Shown here one piece after another: positions 35,661-49,807 of a stretch of 64,000 nt of DNA (position 1 is its first letter; each line of letters begins with the position of its first letter). The position numbers and the translations under genes were made by a program. The stretch is from Anarhynchus alexandrinus. Its lineage: Eukaryota; Chordata; Aves; Charadriiformes; Charadriidae. The notes under the pieces are model-generated. The model did no database searches. It saw only the letters and a program-made list of their open reading frames with translations, and was not told the DNA's origin. The stretch covers positions 124,001 to 188,000 of the forward strand of contig VUYV01000400.1 of the NCBI GenBank assembly GCA_008711295.1, given 5' to 3'.

Positions 35661-38600
35661 AATAAGTTAAGAGAGTTGCTGTAAAGCTAGTCTGGCCTTA
35701 AGATATGTGTGTACACAAACCCCTGAGGAGGTATCACGCACACAGGTTGTAGGAGGACTTGCAAAATGATACTGACCATTTGAAGCATCAGGAGGTGGCC
35801 AGCAGGCGCCTTCCCCTTGGGGTCCCCTTTCCCCCTCCAGTCACCAAGTCACTCCACAAGCTCATCCCAGCTCCCCTGCTCCAGCAGCCACCAGGTAAAC
35901 CCATCCCCGGTTCGGTGGCAGTGGGATCGCAGTGAGCCCTCCGACATCCCCCACGTGCCCCAGGGAGCTCATTCACCAGTGCTGGGGCTGGCACCCAGTC
36001 GAAACTGATGGGCGCTTTGTGGGGGACCCCGCGTCTGAGAGCGCCGGGTCCAGGCACACACTTCAGGCACACCAGCTATGCGCATAGCATCCCTGCTGCT
36101 GAAACAAAAAAACCCGCACCTCTGATGGGAATAAGAATAATATGCAAATATGCTCAATATTGTAATTGTTCATTAAGAAACTCCCTCAAAGTCTGTGCTT
36201 TCCAAGCAATACCACTCATGTACTATTTACCTAGAAAAATGTTATTATTGTTATGTACCCAATATACATTGGCATACACTTTGTATGGATACTGCATAAA
36301 TGCATTCCTATACCTGAGCTTAGAAATTAAGATGCCAATACTTCCTTCAAATAAAAAGGCAGAGATACGGAGGCTGACAGCAAGCTCATCTTTTAAATAC
36401 TCAAAAAGTCCCCAGGGAACCATAAAACTCAAGAACTACTGTGCGTTATTTCACAAAAATGTAAGAAAAAGTAGAATTTCTTATAAAAGGTGACACATAG
36501 TAAAGTGCAATTCACACAGTATAAGAACATAAAAGCATGAATAATAACCTAGCATTAAGTATATATAGAAGTTATTATTAGGGGAAATCACAGATTTTCT
36601 TTTTATTATGAATTTGGAGCATTCTAAAAAGAATTTGAAAAGTGACAGGACTTTGTTCAGAGCAGTTTCTCCCAAGTGGACCTTACTTTAAAAGTCCTTG
36701 AGAAAAAAAAGTTTATCTACACCTTCTATTGCTAAAAAAAAAAAAAAAATTCAGAAGAAAGGCTCGGTAGGTGATCTCTGGCAATGCCCGGCGAGGTGAG
36801 CTAGGATGGCACCAGCCTTCTGCGGGCAGCTGCAACCCGTGTGGCAGAGCTGTGTGGCCGTGCTTTGGCCGCCCCAGTTCCTGGTGCAACTTCTTAATGA
36901 CAAACCCACCTTCCCCAGTAGCTTGATCTAACATGCTGGGATGGAGGCGCATAAAGCCACTGTAAACGGGGGCTGCTGCTGAAGAGGATGCTCTGGCCCT
37001 CCTCGCTACCTGCAGCTGGCTCTTTCCTCGCCCCTCTCCTCCTGCCAGCATAAATATTTGGATGCTGTGCTGTCAGGGAACTAACCCAGCTGAAAATGAA
37101 CCCAACACGAAATATAATTAATGTGCTTTTGGTTTCGCTCCCTCGTGCATCTGGGCAAACCCCAGCGGTGGCAGCAGGGGGAAAGGAAAGGGAGAAAAAG
37201 CAGTGAGGGCAACACCCCAGGGGTTGATCCGCACCCCCTGCCTAGCAGCAATCTGGCAGGACCAGCACAAAAATGTTTATGTCTCTGAGGCAGAACAAGC
37301 TTCAGGTCCTATGCCTCTAAATCCTTAGATGGAAAAAATTCGTGTGGGAAGTTTATGTTCAAACCCGGTGAAAGCAAACTTCAGCGGGGTGGCAGGAGGG
37401 AAGGAGGAAGGCTGGCGTTGAGTGGGACCAGACCAGCCGTTCCTGCGGGTCTGACTAACGCCCGCTGGCGCGGAGGGCACAGCAGCACACCACCACGGCA
37501 CGGGGCACAGCCAGCAGCACGTGTCAACACTCAGAGGACCCCAGAAGTTCAGCTGTGGTTCATCCCAAACGCTCAGCCCACACCTGCTCCACCTCGCTTG
37601 GGCGATGCTGAATTCATTGCAAGACGGCCCATCGTGTGACAAGGACCACCAAAACCCAGATGTTACACCAGCACACTGCACGTCAAGCTTTTTTCTTCTC
37701 TGTCCTTTGCTGTTCTGTCACTTTCCACCACGCACCTTTTCCAACCATCTTCCTTGTGTGACAACACGATGGTTTTGGTTTGTCAGCTTTTCGGTGTCAA
37801 ATTATATTGACATTTTGGCAAACAAGACACTCTTGCAAGCTGACAAGCATGACTTCTCCGCAGAAATGACAACTCTGCACCCTCTGCCACCTATGCCCGA
37901 TGTACGCCTCTGAAAGCAAACTTTACAGCAAGCCTTGAAAACCGAATCCTTCCATTTATGCTACTTCTTAAGATAATTAGAGACCATTCGCTAGCTTTTA
38001 GGAATACATATGCTAAAATCCACATCTATCCCTGTCTTTCTTTGATTGCTCAAAACCATTATTCCTTGCTTCTTAAAACCTCTGCATAAAAACTCTCCAA
38101 TGTTTGCAACCCATAATGTTTGTATTATCCATAAGGAAAGGGTAGCGATAAAGCACCAATACATTTGCGATAGAGAGAGGTGGGTTTTCATCACCGATTT
38201 CCATACAGCAGAGAATACAACTCCCTGACTTTGTGTTTGCCACCGAGATAAAGCTGCTGTCAGGTGTGCAGACTGATGAGGATTACAGTATTGGAGTGGA
38301 GGCTCATTATAAACATACTAATTAGTACCATGAAGGTGGCAAATGCAGCACTTTAGACAATGTGAGTAGTAGGTCGCAGAAGTCAGAGAGCTGCTACTTT
38401 AGAGTCTGTAATTAATAACATTGCTTATGATGGCCAAACCAGTGAAGTAGAAAAAAGATTAAATTTTTTCACTGGCTCACTGAACGCTTGCCAGAAAGAT
38501 CGCACTAAAATCCAGGCAGTTAAGTTTCTAATTCACAGCCACAAAGTTTGACCCTACTTCATAAACCAATACAATATAAAACGGCAGCACTATATCAAAT

Positions 38601-41600
38601 AAGCTATTTCATATTCAAAAAATCCTTTTCAATAACAGAAGTGTTTACCCCAAACTCACTAACTCCTTTTCCCCTTTTCTGCTGTAATTTAGAGTCACTC
38701 TAAGGAAAGAAAGTTGTGATTTGAACCCAGAAAAAGCTGCATCTTAAGAACGGGCTACAAACTGGTGAGCAGCTACATTAATCCAGAAACGTTTTCTAAC
38801 GTCTCTAGCATGTAAAGAAGCCTTTTGTGAATTTGCTTCTCCTACAGGACATAGCAGAAAGAAAGAAATGAAAGAGCTGGACTCTGGAGGGTCACATTTT
38901 GTATGAGTTACTGAACAGCCTCTCAGTTTGCAGACCCTGAAATTGCGCAAAAAACAGTTTTCGTTAATATTTTTGAGCTGCTGTGTTTACACAAAATAAT
39001 TGAAAAACGCTTCACATCAACATCAAAACACAAAATAAGATGACGTCTTCAGTTTGATATCAGATCTAAAAAGCAAGAAAATCACTCTTTTTTAACCTAC
39101 TTTCAGTCCTGTCTACAACACAACAGAGATAAAGAATTGTAAGATTGTATGCAGAGGCCCACATGCAAACAGGAAGCCAAAAACTAATCTGAACCCAAGG
39201 TGAAATTCAGAGAATTGAGAATATCTTCTGCTTTCAGCTACAATTAGCCGTTCCGCCTTTACGACGACAACTGTGGAGAATTTGGCCTACATTTTCTAAG
39301 AGAAAGTTGTGCTGTTAATAAAATGTATGTATTTTTAGATTTCATTCAATCTCTTTGAGCAGCCTAATAGTTTTGAGATAAAAATACTATAGAGGAACCC
39401 CCCTGCTGCCCATATCAACGGAAAGCCCTCGGGGAACGACAGAGCGTTAACCTGCCCAATAACTGCATTAACCTTTCCCCGAAGGACTTTTTCTCTGAAA
39501 CTGTGAAAACCTGCCAAGAATATTAGGATGCATCTTCCACCACATCGCCCCCGTGCCCTTCTGTTGTAAAAGGGCAGTAATTACCAGAAAACAGCAGCTT
39601 AAGGCAGAGACCACAATACTGACAATTTAATCACGGAATTTCGTCATAGGCTCTTGCAGTAAAAAAGACTTATAAACATTGCTATCCCGAGTCTTTTCAA
39701 AGTCAGGAATAACAAATATTATCTTCCATGAACTACCTTCATGGCTGCCTCTGTAAACTGACATTCAGGAACCTTGAGGATTAATTACAACTAATGAAGC
39801 TCACTTCTGCATCGCACAGTTAAACACAACTCCCCGCAAATGAGTTTGACCTTTCCTGCACCGCGCGCTCTGGAATTTCTTGCCCAGAAGGGGATTACCT
39901 ACAGCCAGCATCTTCACATGAGGACCAGTAGCATGTATGAGCCATGTTAAGAATCTGGCTCAATATTCAGCCTTCAAAAACAAAATAGATATTCGACAGG
40001 AAACCATGTTTTAGCAAACGACGCCGTGCGAGCCACTGACAATTAAACAGGCTTCCTGCGGAAAACACTTGACGACACTTGTGCAGTCTTGTGAATACAC
40101 GCGGAAGGTATATCTGCACAAACACGCAGCTCAGTACGGCGAGGCCTGGGCTGTGAAGCATGAAGCTACCCCAAAATCAGAGCGCTACAAGGTCAAGATT
40201 ACTGCGAGACTGAGCTAAAGGGCTGATGTATTATTGACAAACCGTTCAGTCCTGGTAGCACACTGAGGAACATTCCCATGCTCTCAAGTGATGCCGTTAA
40301 ATAGGTGATAGGATGAAATTTTATCATGCATTCCATGCTGAGATTTTTTGGAAAACAGGCAAGATAACAAGATTATATAAAAATGTTTTGCAAAATGAAC
40401 ATGAACATTTGTATCTAATGTAATTGTTAGATGTAACAGGGCTTCTGTTAATCATGTCAAAACACACCTCCTGCACTTTTGCTTGAATCTCAGATGCAGA
40501 AGCCAGGAGCTCAGGAGTTGTGGACACACAGAACACAAAAGGAAGAGTTCATCAAGATCTCATTGGCTTCAAACATGTTATGTTCTGTCATTGTTTGAAA
40601 AGAAAAAAATTAGTAGTGATATGAAAGAAAATTAGAAAAAACTCATTCTCCAGAGTTTCTCCATAAACATGCAGACTCAGTAAGTCATGTCTTAAAAGTC
40701 ACATTTGACATCAGAATTTACTGACCCTGATGGACTTGATCCTCAGAAGCTGGCAGAGCTGTGTCCTTGCCCTCAATAAAGGGGGATACCTCCTCCTTTA
40801 ACATGCTCACTTCTAAGGCTGGGAACTGCCTGGTGGCTGACGAGTGTTTGCAGCTCCATTCACATTTTTTTAGTTGCCGCCTTCAGTCATCGCTCCCAGT
40901 AGAGAAGAAACAGTTTTGAAATGCCAGAAAATTGACAATCTCCGCTCTTGCAGAGGAAAGCCACTAAATCTAACATCACTTCTCATCACCTACCCTTTAT
41001 AGGTCAGACGTGTCCAACTGCAAGTTAAGATTAAAAGTGGCTTGCTACTAATCTTAGCACAAACATTAGTGCCGCTCTAATACACCATGCCGTGCAGTAG
41101 GGAGGGAGATGAAATAATCAGCTATCTGGCTGGCCTCTGACCTTGGCTTTGAAGTACCTGGGGGTGGGGGCAACATTAAAAATGCATTTAATGATCTCTG
41201 CCTCTCTGGGTCAAGTTTAGTGATAATTATAACAATAAATACGAGTACTCTCACTTCCAAGATCCTTCAGCAGATGCTGATGACGACTTTGAGTTATGTT
41301 ATTCTCAGTCAAATAAACACCATTTAGACAGCACCTCTCAAAACTACAGTGTTTCCTGCTTTGTCTTACAGCTGCTAGCATGACTTGGGATTCAATGCTC
41401 ACAGCAGCTTTAACAATTTTTAATGAATAATTACACCAGCCAATTTTCCATATGACTTTAACTTCATCAATATGATTATCTTTGGAGATATCTGTGTGCA
41501 GATCCCACTGGAGCATTTCAAGCAAGGCCAAGGATAACATGTTTGGATCTATAAATTCAGCCTACAACTGTTTCCGGTGATTTCCCTAAGGATCTGTTCC

Positions 41601-42240
41601 CTGGGTGCATTTTTTTTAAAACAAAACCATAACAAGATGAAATCGGCTTTTTCCTTCTGTGCATCTAAATGAATCTAGATGTCTGCATATTATTAAGATT
41701 TCTTGGAAAATCAGTGACCGTAACAAGAACCTTCTGTGCCCCTCAATGAACAAAAAAACATCACCGAGTTGCAAAGCAAATTTACAGAGCAGAAATTCTT
41801 GTCAACTTAATTTGGGGGAAAACGTCTGAGGTGTAAGAAAAGCCTGAAGATAATAATTTACATCATATGGAACCTCTCAACCCCGTTCTCTTTTAATTAC
41901 CTTCACCACTACAGAGACAATGAGGTTTTTGTTTCATCCTTTCAGCTTCTCGGAGTAAGCGCTGTTGCCCTGTTAACCACAGTCCTGCAAATAACCGCGA
42001 AGGGACAACGAGCCTTATAAAGAATTAGCTCATCTCACTTACGATTTCTCTGCTCAGAGAACCGCATCCCAACCATCCTGCTAAGCCGCCCGCTGATAAT
42101 AAACATGGAAAGCCGTGTTGGCGGTAAAAGAAAAAACATCTGACGTGCTACCGCCATCCCAAAAAACCACAGGAGAGGTACTGGCCGCTCCTTGCTGCTG
42201 CTGTAAGGGGACGTGCTGCGGGGAGCCAGACGTAGGTCGG
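35661..42240. other. Noncoding stretch, nothing recognised
   Basis: Open frames of up to 161 codons (36008-36493 plus) and 130 codons (37521-37913 plus), none recognisable. Contains a 16-base A run at 36734-36749 and an octamer motif atgcaaat at 36142-36149. GC-rich patches at about 35,800-36,060 and 37,370-37,600. No CR1, SINE or LTR identified over 6.5 kb, unusually clean but not exceptional for birds. Confidence 0.65.
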
Positions 42241-42275
42241 CTGCTGCTGCTGCTGCTCCTTCTTCTTCTTCTTAA
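42241..42275. repeat. (CTG)n-(CTT)n compound microsatellite
   Basis: About five CTG units (after ggctgctgctg upstream at 42180-42190) followed by ccttcttcttcttcttc. Compound trinucleotide repeat in noncoding DNA; no frame of interest covers it. Confidence 0.9.
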
Positions 42276-42833
42276 AATGCACAGCTAGTTTAAGGACAGA
42301 TGCGATTAAAAAACCTGCACAGATGGTTTTTGCCAGAGACTCTTCGATAAGTTACATTTATGTTCACTTAAGCTTGGAGTAAAACAGCAACATTATCGTT
42401 AAAATTAATGAATTCACGCTTAGGTTTGCTGTAATAGTTATTTTGTTGTAGATTGACTTCCCTTCTTCTGTACAGTCTAGCAGACACCAGAAGGTAAATT
42501 TTGACCATCCAGAGTATTGTCTGTTATGTAAAATTATTCACCAAATAGGAATCTTTATTACCATGAAGGAGCTATGGTTAAAATAAAACAAACACGGGTT
42601 TCCTGGGAGAAAGATGGCCAAAGTTTGAAGTGCAAGCAGAGATATAATCCTAATAAGGCCATGTTTGCTTCAAACCATTGGCTCTAACCTTCACATGAAC
42701 AAAACAGGCTAATCCCATGCTTGATGCCAATGCAGGCCTGGTAATGTAAATAATTTAGATATTCAGCTTCAGGTAACCTAGAGCTCAGTTCGGCATGGAA
42801 AACGTGACTAGCTCCTGCCTGAAGTCATTCCGC
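42276..42833. other. Noncoding stretch, nothing recognised
   Basis: AT-rich, without open frames of note or transposon signature. Confidence 0.65.
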
Positions 42834-42869
42834 TAAAAAAAAAAAAAAAAAAAAANAAAAAAAAAAAAA
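42834..42869. repeat. A-homopolymer interrupted by one N
   Basis: About 35 consecutive A with a single N at 42856. There is no polyadenylation signal 10-30 bases upstream on the plus strand, so it does not look like a retrotransposon tail. The N marks an unresolved base or joined contigs inside the homopolymer, so true length is uncertain. Confidence 0.9.
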
Positions 42870-45800
42870 GAAGTTAATTTTGTAGAGAGAAGCAGCACTG
42901 AGGGTATCGGGCTCGGCCACGTGCCATGTGTTCTCCGCTTCCCAGAGCGGCAGGTGACAGAGGCGGCGGTGCAGTCCTGAGAGACTGTTCCTGTCCCCAG
43001 CCCTGCCTGGATGGGAACGCCGCCTCCCACCCCGCAGCACCCCCTGTAAGCCGGGGGGATCTCAGCCTGGAAAGCCTCACGGACCACCTTCCCCTCCTCT
43101 CCTAAATCACGCTGACAGTCTACCAGAGGGGTCAGGGGAGCGTTAATCACTGCAAGTAATGCCCGCTACAACAGGGTACGCTCACCGCCCCGAGGCTGCC
43201 CCTTTCCCTCATCCCCCCGGCCTTGCATTTGGGCCATAGCCATCCCTGAACATGTAACCTTTATGTAGCTAGGTTATCTAGGGATTTTTCCTTGACTATT
43301 TCTTGAATATTTTATATTCCTTGAGCACCGTTCACAGTAATTGAATAATCCAGTAATTCTCAGCAGCCACATACAGCTTAGCCTCTTTCTAATTTGAGCA
43401 TGATGATGCCTCATAAATGAATTGGGGCAAGCCAAAAAGTAAAGGCGTTTCAGGCGGTAATGAAATCTAAAATGCTTGCCTGCATCAATTTATTAATGTC
43501 ACCGCAGAGCAAAAAAGCAATACAGCATCAGAATGAAACACGCTGTATCTGCGGCTCGCCTATCGCCTATCACTTACACGCACACGCACATAGCGTTAAT
43601 TAAAGACTGCAAGGCTGTAGTACAGGTTTCTCTTTATCGAGCCTTTCTGCATTATTTCATGTATAACCCAGACTAAGATGCTCTGATAAAAGCTCAGTAG
43701 AAAAATGTCCGAGCAGCCTGCCAAGAACCACACAGACTTGGCCTGTGGACAAAACACAAATCCACAACTGTGGAAACGAAAACAAAAATGAGGACAGAAA
43801 CCCAACTTCTCTTTCATTTTGGGATATGGAAAATAGAAGCATGTTTTTCAGCAGCTGATTGCCGACATGAAATATTTAAAACTTGCTCTCTGCAGCACAG
43901 CCAGTTGTTGTTCAGAACCAGAACCTCGCCGGAGGTCGCGGGGCTCCGGACTGCCAGCATCGCTTGAGCAGAGTCCGGGATTACAAGAACCTCTGAAGTC
44001 GCCCCAGTGTAACCGTTAACCTTTGGGGAGCAAAACTTCTCCTCGGGGAAAGCCTCCGAGAGATGGTCACAGACTTGCGCTACACCTGTTTGAGCTCCTC
44101 TTACAAAAAAGTGGGAAGTTATTTTGACACTGAGCCAAATTTTTAAGAAAAATGCATATGAACTACCTCTCTGCACAGCAAAACTACCACATCTCAGTAC
44201 ATGAGGGTTAGCTATTTGATAAAAATTTTTTTCTGATAACATACCCTTCAGAGAGCTGTGTCCTCCGTCTGACATAATGTCCCTACTCTAGTTTGCACTG
44301 TCCTGAAGAATTTTTATGACGTTTTACAGCACTCCACTGTTACAGTACAGTGTTTTCCAGGAATTCACATACATTTACTTAAAGCTAGATTTAGATGAGA
44401 GCATTTCATGTTGATCAGCTGACAGTACTATGCACACATGAGCAACAGAATGTCTCGATTTTGACATTAGTGTGATTTGAGTGCTATTTCAACCAAGAGG
44501 CAACAGTTGGAAGACAGGCAGAAAGAATGAGATCATGAGCCCTTCCCTTAAAAATTCTGAACTGCAAGAGTGGAATTAGGGTGATGTATTTAGGTACTAG
44601 ACATTTGTATACATTTGTGAGTCCAGGTAGACATATTACCCAGTCTTCTCCTGAAAGACTGGAATACCTTGTGAAAAAAAAAAAAATCAAAAACAGCTAA
44701 ACAGAGCTTTACTCACTACTTTTCTGGCCAAATCCCCATCCCCCCACCAAAAAAAAGGAAAACAAAATTTCCATTCTGTGCCAAAGTTCTTCATTTGAAT
44801 AAAAAATTGATTCTATTTACTTCCCTTTTTTTCTTTTTACCTTTTGTATTCTTTAGTTTGTATCAACATAAACAGTTTTGAAAACACTGAACCAATTCAT
44901 CAGTAGCTCTGTTTTACCTTGAACTGCAGCTTTTGGTAAATAATGGACCAAACCAATTTACTCAGTTTTATGTCTAAATTGCTGGATGGTCATTGCAAAC
45001 TAGACACATCTGAAAAGCCCCCCATAGCAGAATGGCCAGCTGCCCTCTTCCCTGGGGTTCATCTCTCCTGTTTCCTGAAATCCCCTTTTTCGCCAGCCCT
45101 CTTCTCCCTGGTAGGTTGTTGCTGTGGCTTCCCAGAGAACGCACCAGCCTTGGGAATTCTAATTCCACGTGCTCACAGATGTAATCCAACTTACTCTGTA
45201 TCCTAACTGAAGGTACAAAATCCATCTCATAACAGGACTGAAAAAGAATTATACCATACCTTGCTGCATGCAGGGTTCACGCACCTTGTATCACAATGAC
45301 CCAACATGCATTTATAATATCATAGAGGTTTATTAAAATATATCAACTAACCAGGGAATGAATAGTAAAAAAACTGACAAGTTGAAATTAAATGACGGTA
45401 ATTAAGTAACTTTCCTACTCTTCTCGTTGTAACGCCTGACACTGCCTACTGCAAACCGAGAGCCAGAAATCTCACACAAGGAACCACAAGAAAATTTGAC
45501 CTTTTGTCATCCACTATAAAAAAAACCCACAAAAAAGTAGTTCTGTCATATGAAGACAGCCAGGATGAATCACACAGCTATTCAGTTAATTAGTATGTAC
45601 TTTACTAGTAGATCCTCTTTTGCTCCTAGAGTGGAATTACAAAGGTGGCAGGCCACCTGCTAAGTCTCCAAAGCCCTCAGAAAAGGGTCAGTTGGGAGGG
45701 TAGAAACCACTCAAGCAAGATCTGCAAGGCAGAATAGTAATGCTGTTCAACTTTGAAAATCACTGCCAACCCAAAAGGTGTCATTTGGCCTATGGCAAAT
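42870..45800. other. Noncoding stretch, nothing recognised
   Basis: GC-richer with overlapping 68-105 codon minus frames at 42825-43150, their C-termini being poly-phenylalanine from the A run. A 153-codon minus frame at 43814-44275 is unrecognised. No other signal. Confidence 0.65.
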
Positions 45801-45922
45801 ATAGAATCATAGAATCATTTAGGTTGGAAAAGACCTTTAAGATCATTGAGTCCAAATGTAAACCTAACACTGCCAAGTCCTACTAAACCATGTCCCTAAG
45901 CACCATATCTATGCCTTCTTTA
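45801..45922 (-). mobile_element. Short CR1 LINE 3' end
   Basis: Plus strand reads atagaatcatagaatcattt, then aggttggaaaagacctttaa and gatcattgagtccaaatgta, the reversed 3' UTR of an avian CR1 subfamily (with 'ctaaaccatgtccctaagca' downstream). Two tail octamers (tagaatca) are kept. Only about 120 bases survive and none of ORF2. The subfamily differs from the other copies in the window (aagacctttaagatc rather than gggaccttgaagatc). Confidence 0.93.
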
Positions 45923-48900
45923 AGCTTCGGTATGTATGGTTTACTTTCAGATTGCTTCTGTGTCTTATACCAAAGCGTGCCCAACATCAACCCTTGCTGT
46001 AATCTCAGTCTCCTCTCTTGCAGCCTGTAGGCTGACGTTTCTATTCACCATTTCTGGTGTTTAAGTAAATTTCTTACCCATGTAAAAACGGTTACATCCA
46101 TCCCACACAAATATCTTTTCATGTGAGATTTCAGGAAACATGTCAAATGTCCAGCCACTGAACCAGCTGAAGATCTGTTATTTGTAAAGGGCTGTTGGGT
46201 AATAAAATGAAAAAGAACTTCCAGCAATATAAATATATATGCAAAATGAACAGTCATCTTTACTGCAACAGCTGCTGAGGAAACACAGGATTTCCTTGAC
46301 TTAAAATAACTGCAGTATTTCCATCAGGTGAAAAACAGTTTCTGAAAAAGCGTTGTAGTTTGCTTCGTTTCACTGCATTAACCCCAGTGTGGTGAACAGA
46401 ACCAGGACCATTCTTGTTGCTTTTTTTTTCTTTTTTTAATTTCTGTGCACGCCACGAATGAAAAAAAATGACCCATTCCTCCTCCTGGCCACACAGCCAT
46501 TTCATTCACCACAATTCTCCATTCCCATCAAAACAGCATCAGGGCTATGGCATGCCTTAAGAAAACAGAGCTTCAGCCGCAGGCTGCCATCACTCCCGCG
46601 AGCCTTGCCAGGCTCAGAAAAAACCTGGGGAGCTGCTGAGGCCAGGCACCCCAACCCTACTGCTCGCAAATCACCTCGGGGCTCTGCCAGCACCTCTGCA
46701 AGAGCAAAACTCAGCACAGTGAAAAGTATTGTAGATACAGCATGCCAGGTGGTTCTCCAAATGCGGTCCGCAGGCTGTTGGTTGCTTGTAAAGCGCGAGT
46801 TTTCCTCTTTGCTTCCAGATATTAAGATGAAAAAAAGAAAAAAAAAATCCAACACTTTTTTTTTTCCCCAGGACTACTTTCCTAAGTGGGGCATCCCTCA
46901 GGGCAGCCCCACTATTAACATGAAATCAGGAGAAGTAACACCTGAAATTGTCACTTTACTCTCCCAGTGACATCCTGTGATCGCACATGGAGTCCCAGTA
47001 AAAATACTCCACAGTATGCTCCTTCCCTGGCTGATCTGTGAGCCACCAAGAGCTCACCCTCATCTCTAAATAGCAAATCTCAAAGTTTTGCCAGGACCAA
47101 ATGAAGTTGTCCAGTACAGCTGAGGTTCACCTTGCAAAGACTTCTTTCAGATACATTCTGAAGAAGGGGGAAAAAATTGGCATTATTTCATCCTACTGTA
47201 TTTTATCCCTGAGTTGGTCTGATTACCCACCCGCTCTGAGCCCAGGAGGTTGGAGGTCGTTTGGACCAGTGCACATGCCCATTTCCATCCTCAGACCATC
47301 TTGGCTGCTCAAGGCTTGTGAGTGTCTCAGGGAATCCCATAACCACAGCACAACTTCTGCCTGCCTAGAACCACCATGGTGTAGGTTTTCTTTCTGATTA
47401 TCAATACAAAAAGGAAAAAAAAAAACAAAACCAAAACCAAACCTGAATGGTTTGTGAGTCTGCTCTGGGCTGTCTGGGTGGTCACAGCTCAGCTTTACTG
47501 TTATTGTTTACGAGTGGTGTAATCTCTTTCACAGAAACATGATACAATAACATCAACAACTCAAAGACACACAGTGAGAACATCTTAAATGAAGAACAAC
47601 ACATTCCAGGTGGAGAAACATTCAACATATACTAAGTCAGTCATCAGCTTTTTATACCCACTGGCTTGCTATGACTGTCACATTTTTGTAGTGTACTGGC
47701 CACACAAAAGAAATGGAGAAAATATTTCAGCAACTATCATTTATTATCTTTCTGTTAACTCTCAACTTGCTGTTTCAAACTGCGTATACATGGATAAACC
47801 TGCTTCCTCTGCCTTGACCTAAAAATGCAATCTAAGGGTCGCACAATTCAAATAATTGCATGGTTCCATTAATTTCTATGTGGCAATTCAGAGTTTACTG
47901 AGCTGCCAAGTAACCACAGGGCATGGTGGAACAAGAAAAGTGCTGTGGGGAAGGATGAGCAGGGGCTTGGAGAGCCTTCCATGTAAGAAAGCACAGACCA
48001 GACTCAGCCTGGGCACCATAAAGAAGAGATGACGAAGGAGCTGAGCAAAATCATGTATTGTAAGGAGAAGCTGATTATCTAATGACTATTCACAGTTGCT
48101 TATCACACAAGAACTAGGGTCCATTTGGTGAAAAGTTATCAGTCGACAGGCCTCAAATAAACCAAAGGATTATCTTTTCACAGAAAACATAATTATAATT
48201 GTGAATCTGAATGCTATAGGATGTGGCAGTGGCCAAAAATGTATGTGGGTTCACAAAGAGATGATAAAAAGTTTTTCAGAGAGAAATCCACTACTGACCT
48301 CCAAACTACGCACGACACCCGGCTCGGGAAACTCTCGAACTGCTGGCTGCCAGCAACTAGGAGAGTATATTATGGGGAAGGATTGCTTTAAAAACCTCCT
48401 CCATTTTAGACTCATTCCCTGAGCACCCCACACAGGTCACAAGCTACTCAGTGAAATGTGCTTCTGTAGAAAAACCCCTCCTGGTTTTGTGTTACACTCA
48501 AAAACTGAACTACTCTTGAGGCAATGATGCCAGAAGAAAAGCAACAGCAGTGCCTGGTGTATGCATCTATAACACATTTGCATTTTAAAAGCGGTATGTT
48601 TGCCACATCTGAAATACTCTTATTTCCCTCAAGTAATTCAGGATTGCCTTTGAGAAAGGTGGCAGGCAAAGAGGTGGGAGAAAAGAAACAACCCAAACAG
48701 ACTTCACACGTGGATATCTTGGCAAGGTCTAGTTGGCAGAGCCTTCCTCCCAACCCCCTCCCGATGATGCAGAATCAGTCCTTTGCCGTCCTGTTCAGGA
48801 AGTTGGCCAAATTCTATATCCCTCCCCCAGTTCCCACTGGATGCCTCAAGTGTCTCATGGGCTGCATGGAGGGGACAGCCTCTGGGCACCTCAAGAGAGC

Positions 48901-49079
48901 CACCTTCACCCCATTCCTCCCCCAGAAACACGGGCCGTCCCACTCAGCCTTCCCTCCATCCCCGCGGCTGACCTGCCACTTCGGGTACCCTCCAGGAAGG
49001 ATAACATTTCCACAGAGGAAAACACATCTAGTTTTGCTTTCTTTTCTGCAAAATACCATGCACGGGGAAGAACTACGTC
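45923..49079. other. Noncoding stretch with the window's longest open frame
   Basis: The 229-codon plus frame at 48524-49213 is the longest here. A 164-codon plus frame (48733-49227) and a 144-codon minus frame (48814-49248) overlap it. It is rich in P, S, L and K, with no domain, signal peptide or repeat pattern that I recognise. Three long frames over one GC-rich segment is what composition alone gives. A 170-codon plus frame at 46458-46970 is likewise unrecognised. Confidence 0.6.
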
Positions 49080-49240
49080 CGCTTCCCCCTGGCTGGGGAA
49101 GAGCTGTGCCCAGAGCATCTTGCTCGAGGTGCGCAGGTCCGTGGGCGCTACCGGCATCTTTAGTTATTACGAAGTGCCAGCCCAGAGCGGGGAAACACCG
49201 ACTTCGTTCCTGACAGGGTGCGCGTAGGTGTCGGTGCCAA
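49080..49240. promoter_or_regulatory. Short CpG-rich patch
   Basis: About twelve CpG in 160 bases (for example gtgcgcaggtccgtgggcgc and gggtgcgcgtaggtgtcggt), clearly above background. It might be a small unmethylated regulatory element, or simply GC-rich DNA. No promoter motif or transcript evidence seen. Confidence 0.25.
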
Positions 49241-49807
49241 ATCCACAAGTTAATTAAAAACCGTATTTTCTCTGGGAAAACAACACGGCCGGTATAATAG
49301 AGCTATAATTATATCCAGGTTTCCACTGGCAGCTTGTTAATTGAATCTTATTCTGTTTCTTAAAGGAGAGCAAGGCTGCTGTCACGCCCTCTTTCCTTCC
49401 CGCTACTGCCATTTCTCCAGCAATATTCCCACCAAAATGTCAATGCATTTGTGTCCCTGCTCTAAAAGGGGTTCAGCATAGTGTTGGGTGACATGCACCG
49501 TCCTGAAAAGAAGCTGCTCTGCTGCACGGCAAATCACTACATGTGTAATTACCTACATCATTTTATATAGAGCATCAAAAAAGAAAATATGATAAGTCTC
49601 TCCTCAGCCCTGCTCTGTCGCCATGGCAACCGGACACTTTCTCCCCCCGCCCCCCCNGGCATAGATTAAGCACAAACAGTTTTCCAAATGCATTTGTTCA
49701 CTGACATCGCTTACTTCAGTAATTGCGCGCATTGTGCTCGCCAAAAGTGAGCTGCTGTAAACACAGCCGCCCGCGTTCTGCCCTGCCCCATCCCCGCCAG
49801 GCAGGCC
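49241..49807. other. Noncoding stretch with C-run and single N
   Basis: Contains a C/G homopolymer near 49643-49656 (ctccccccgcccccc) followed by one N at 49657, an unresolved base in a hard-to-read C tract. No gene recognised; the minus frames here are glycine-rich because of the C tracts. Confidence 0.7.

Noticed and set aside
36734..36749. A16 run as a possible plus-strand retroposon tail
   Set aside because: No polyadenylation signal upstream and no repeat sequence recognised.
40735..40860. gatcctcagaagctgg resembling a sauropsid MITE arm
   Set aside because: No matching inverted arm or central block nearby.
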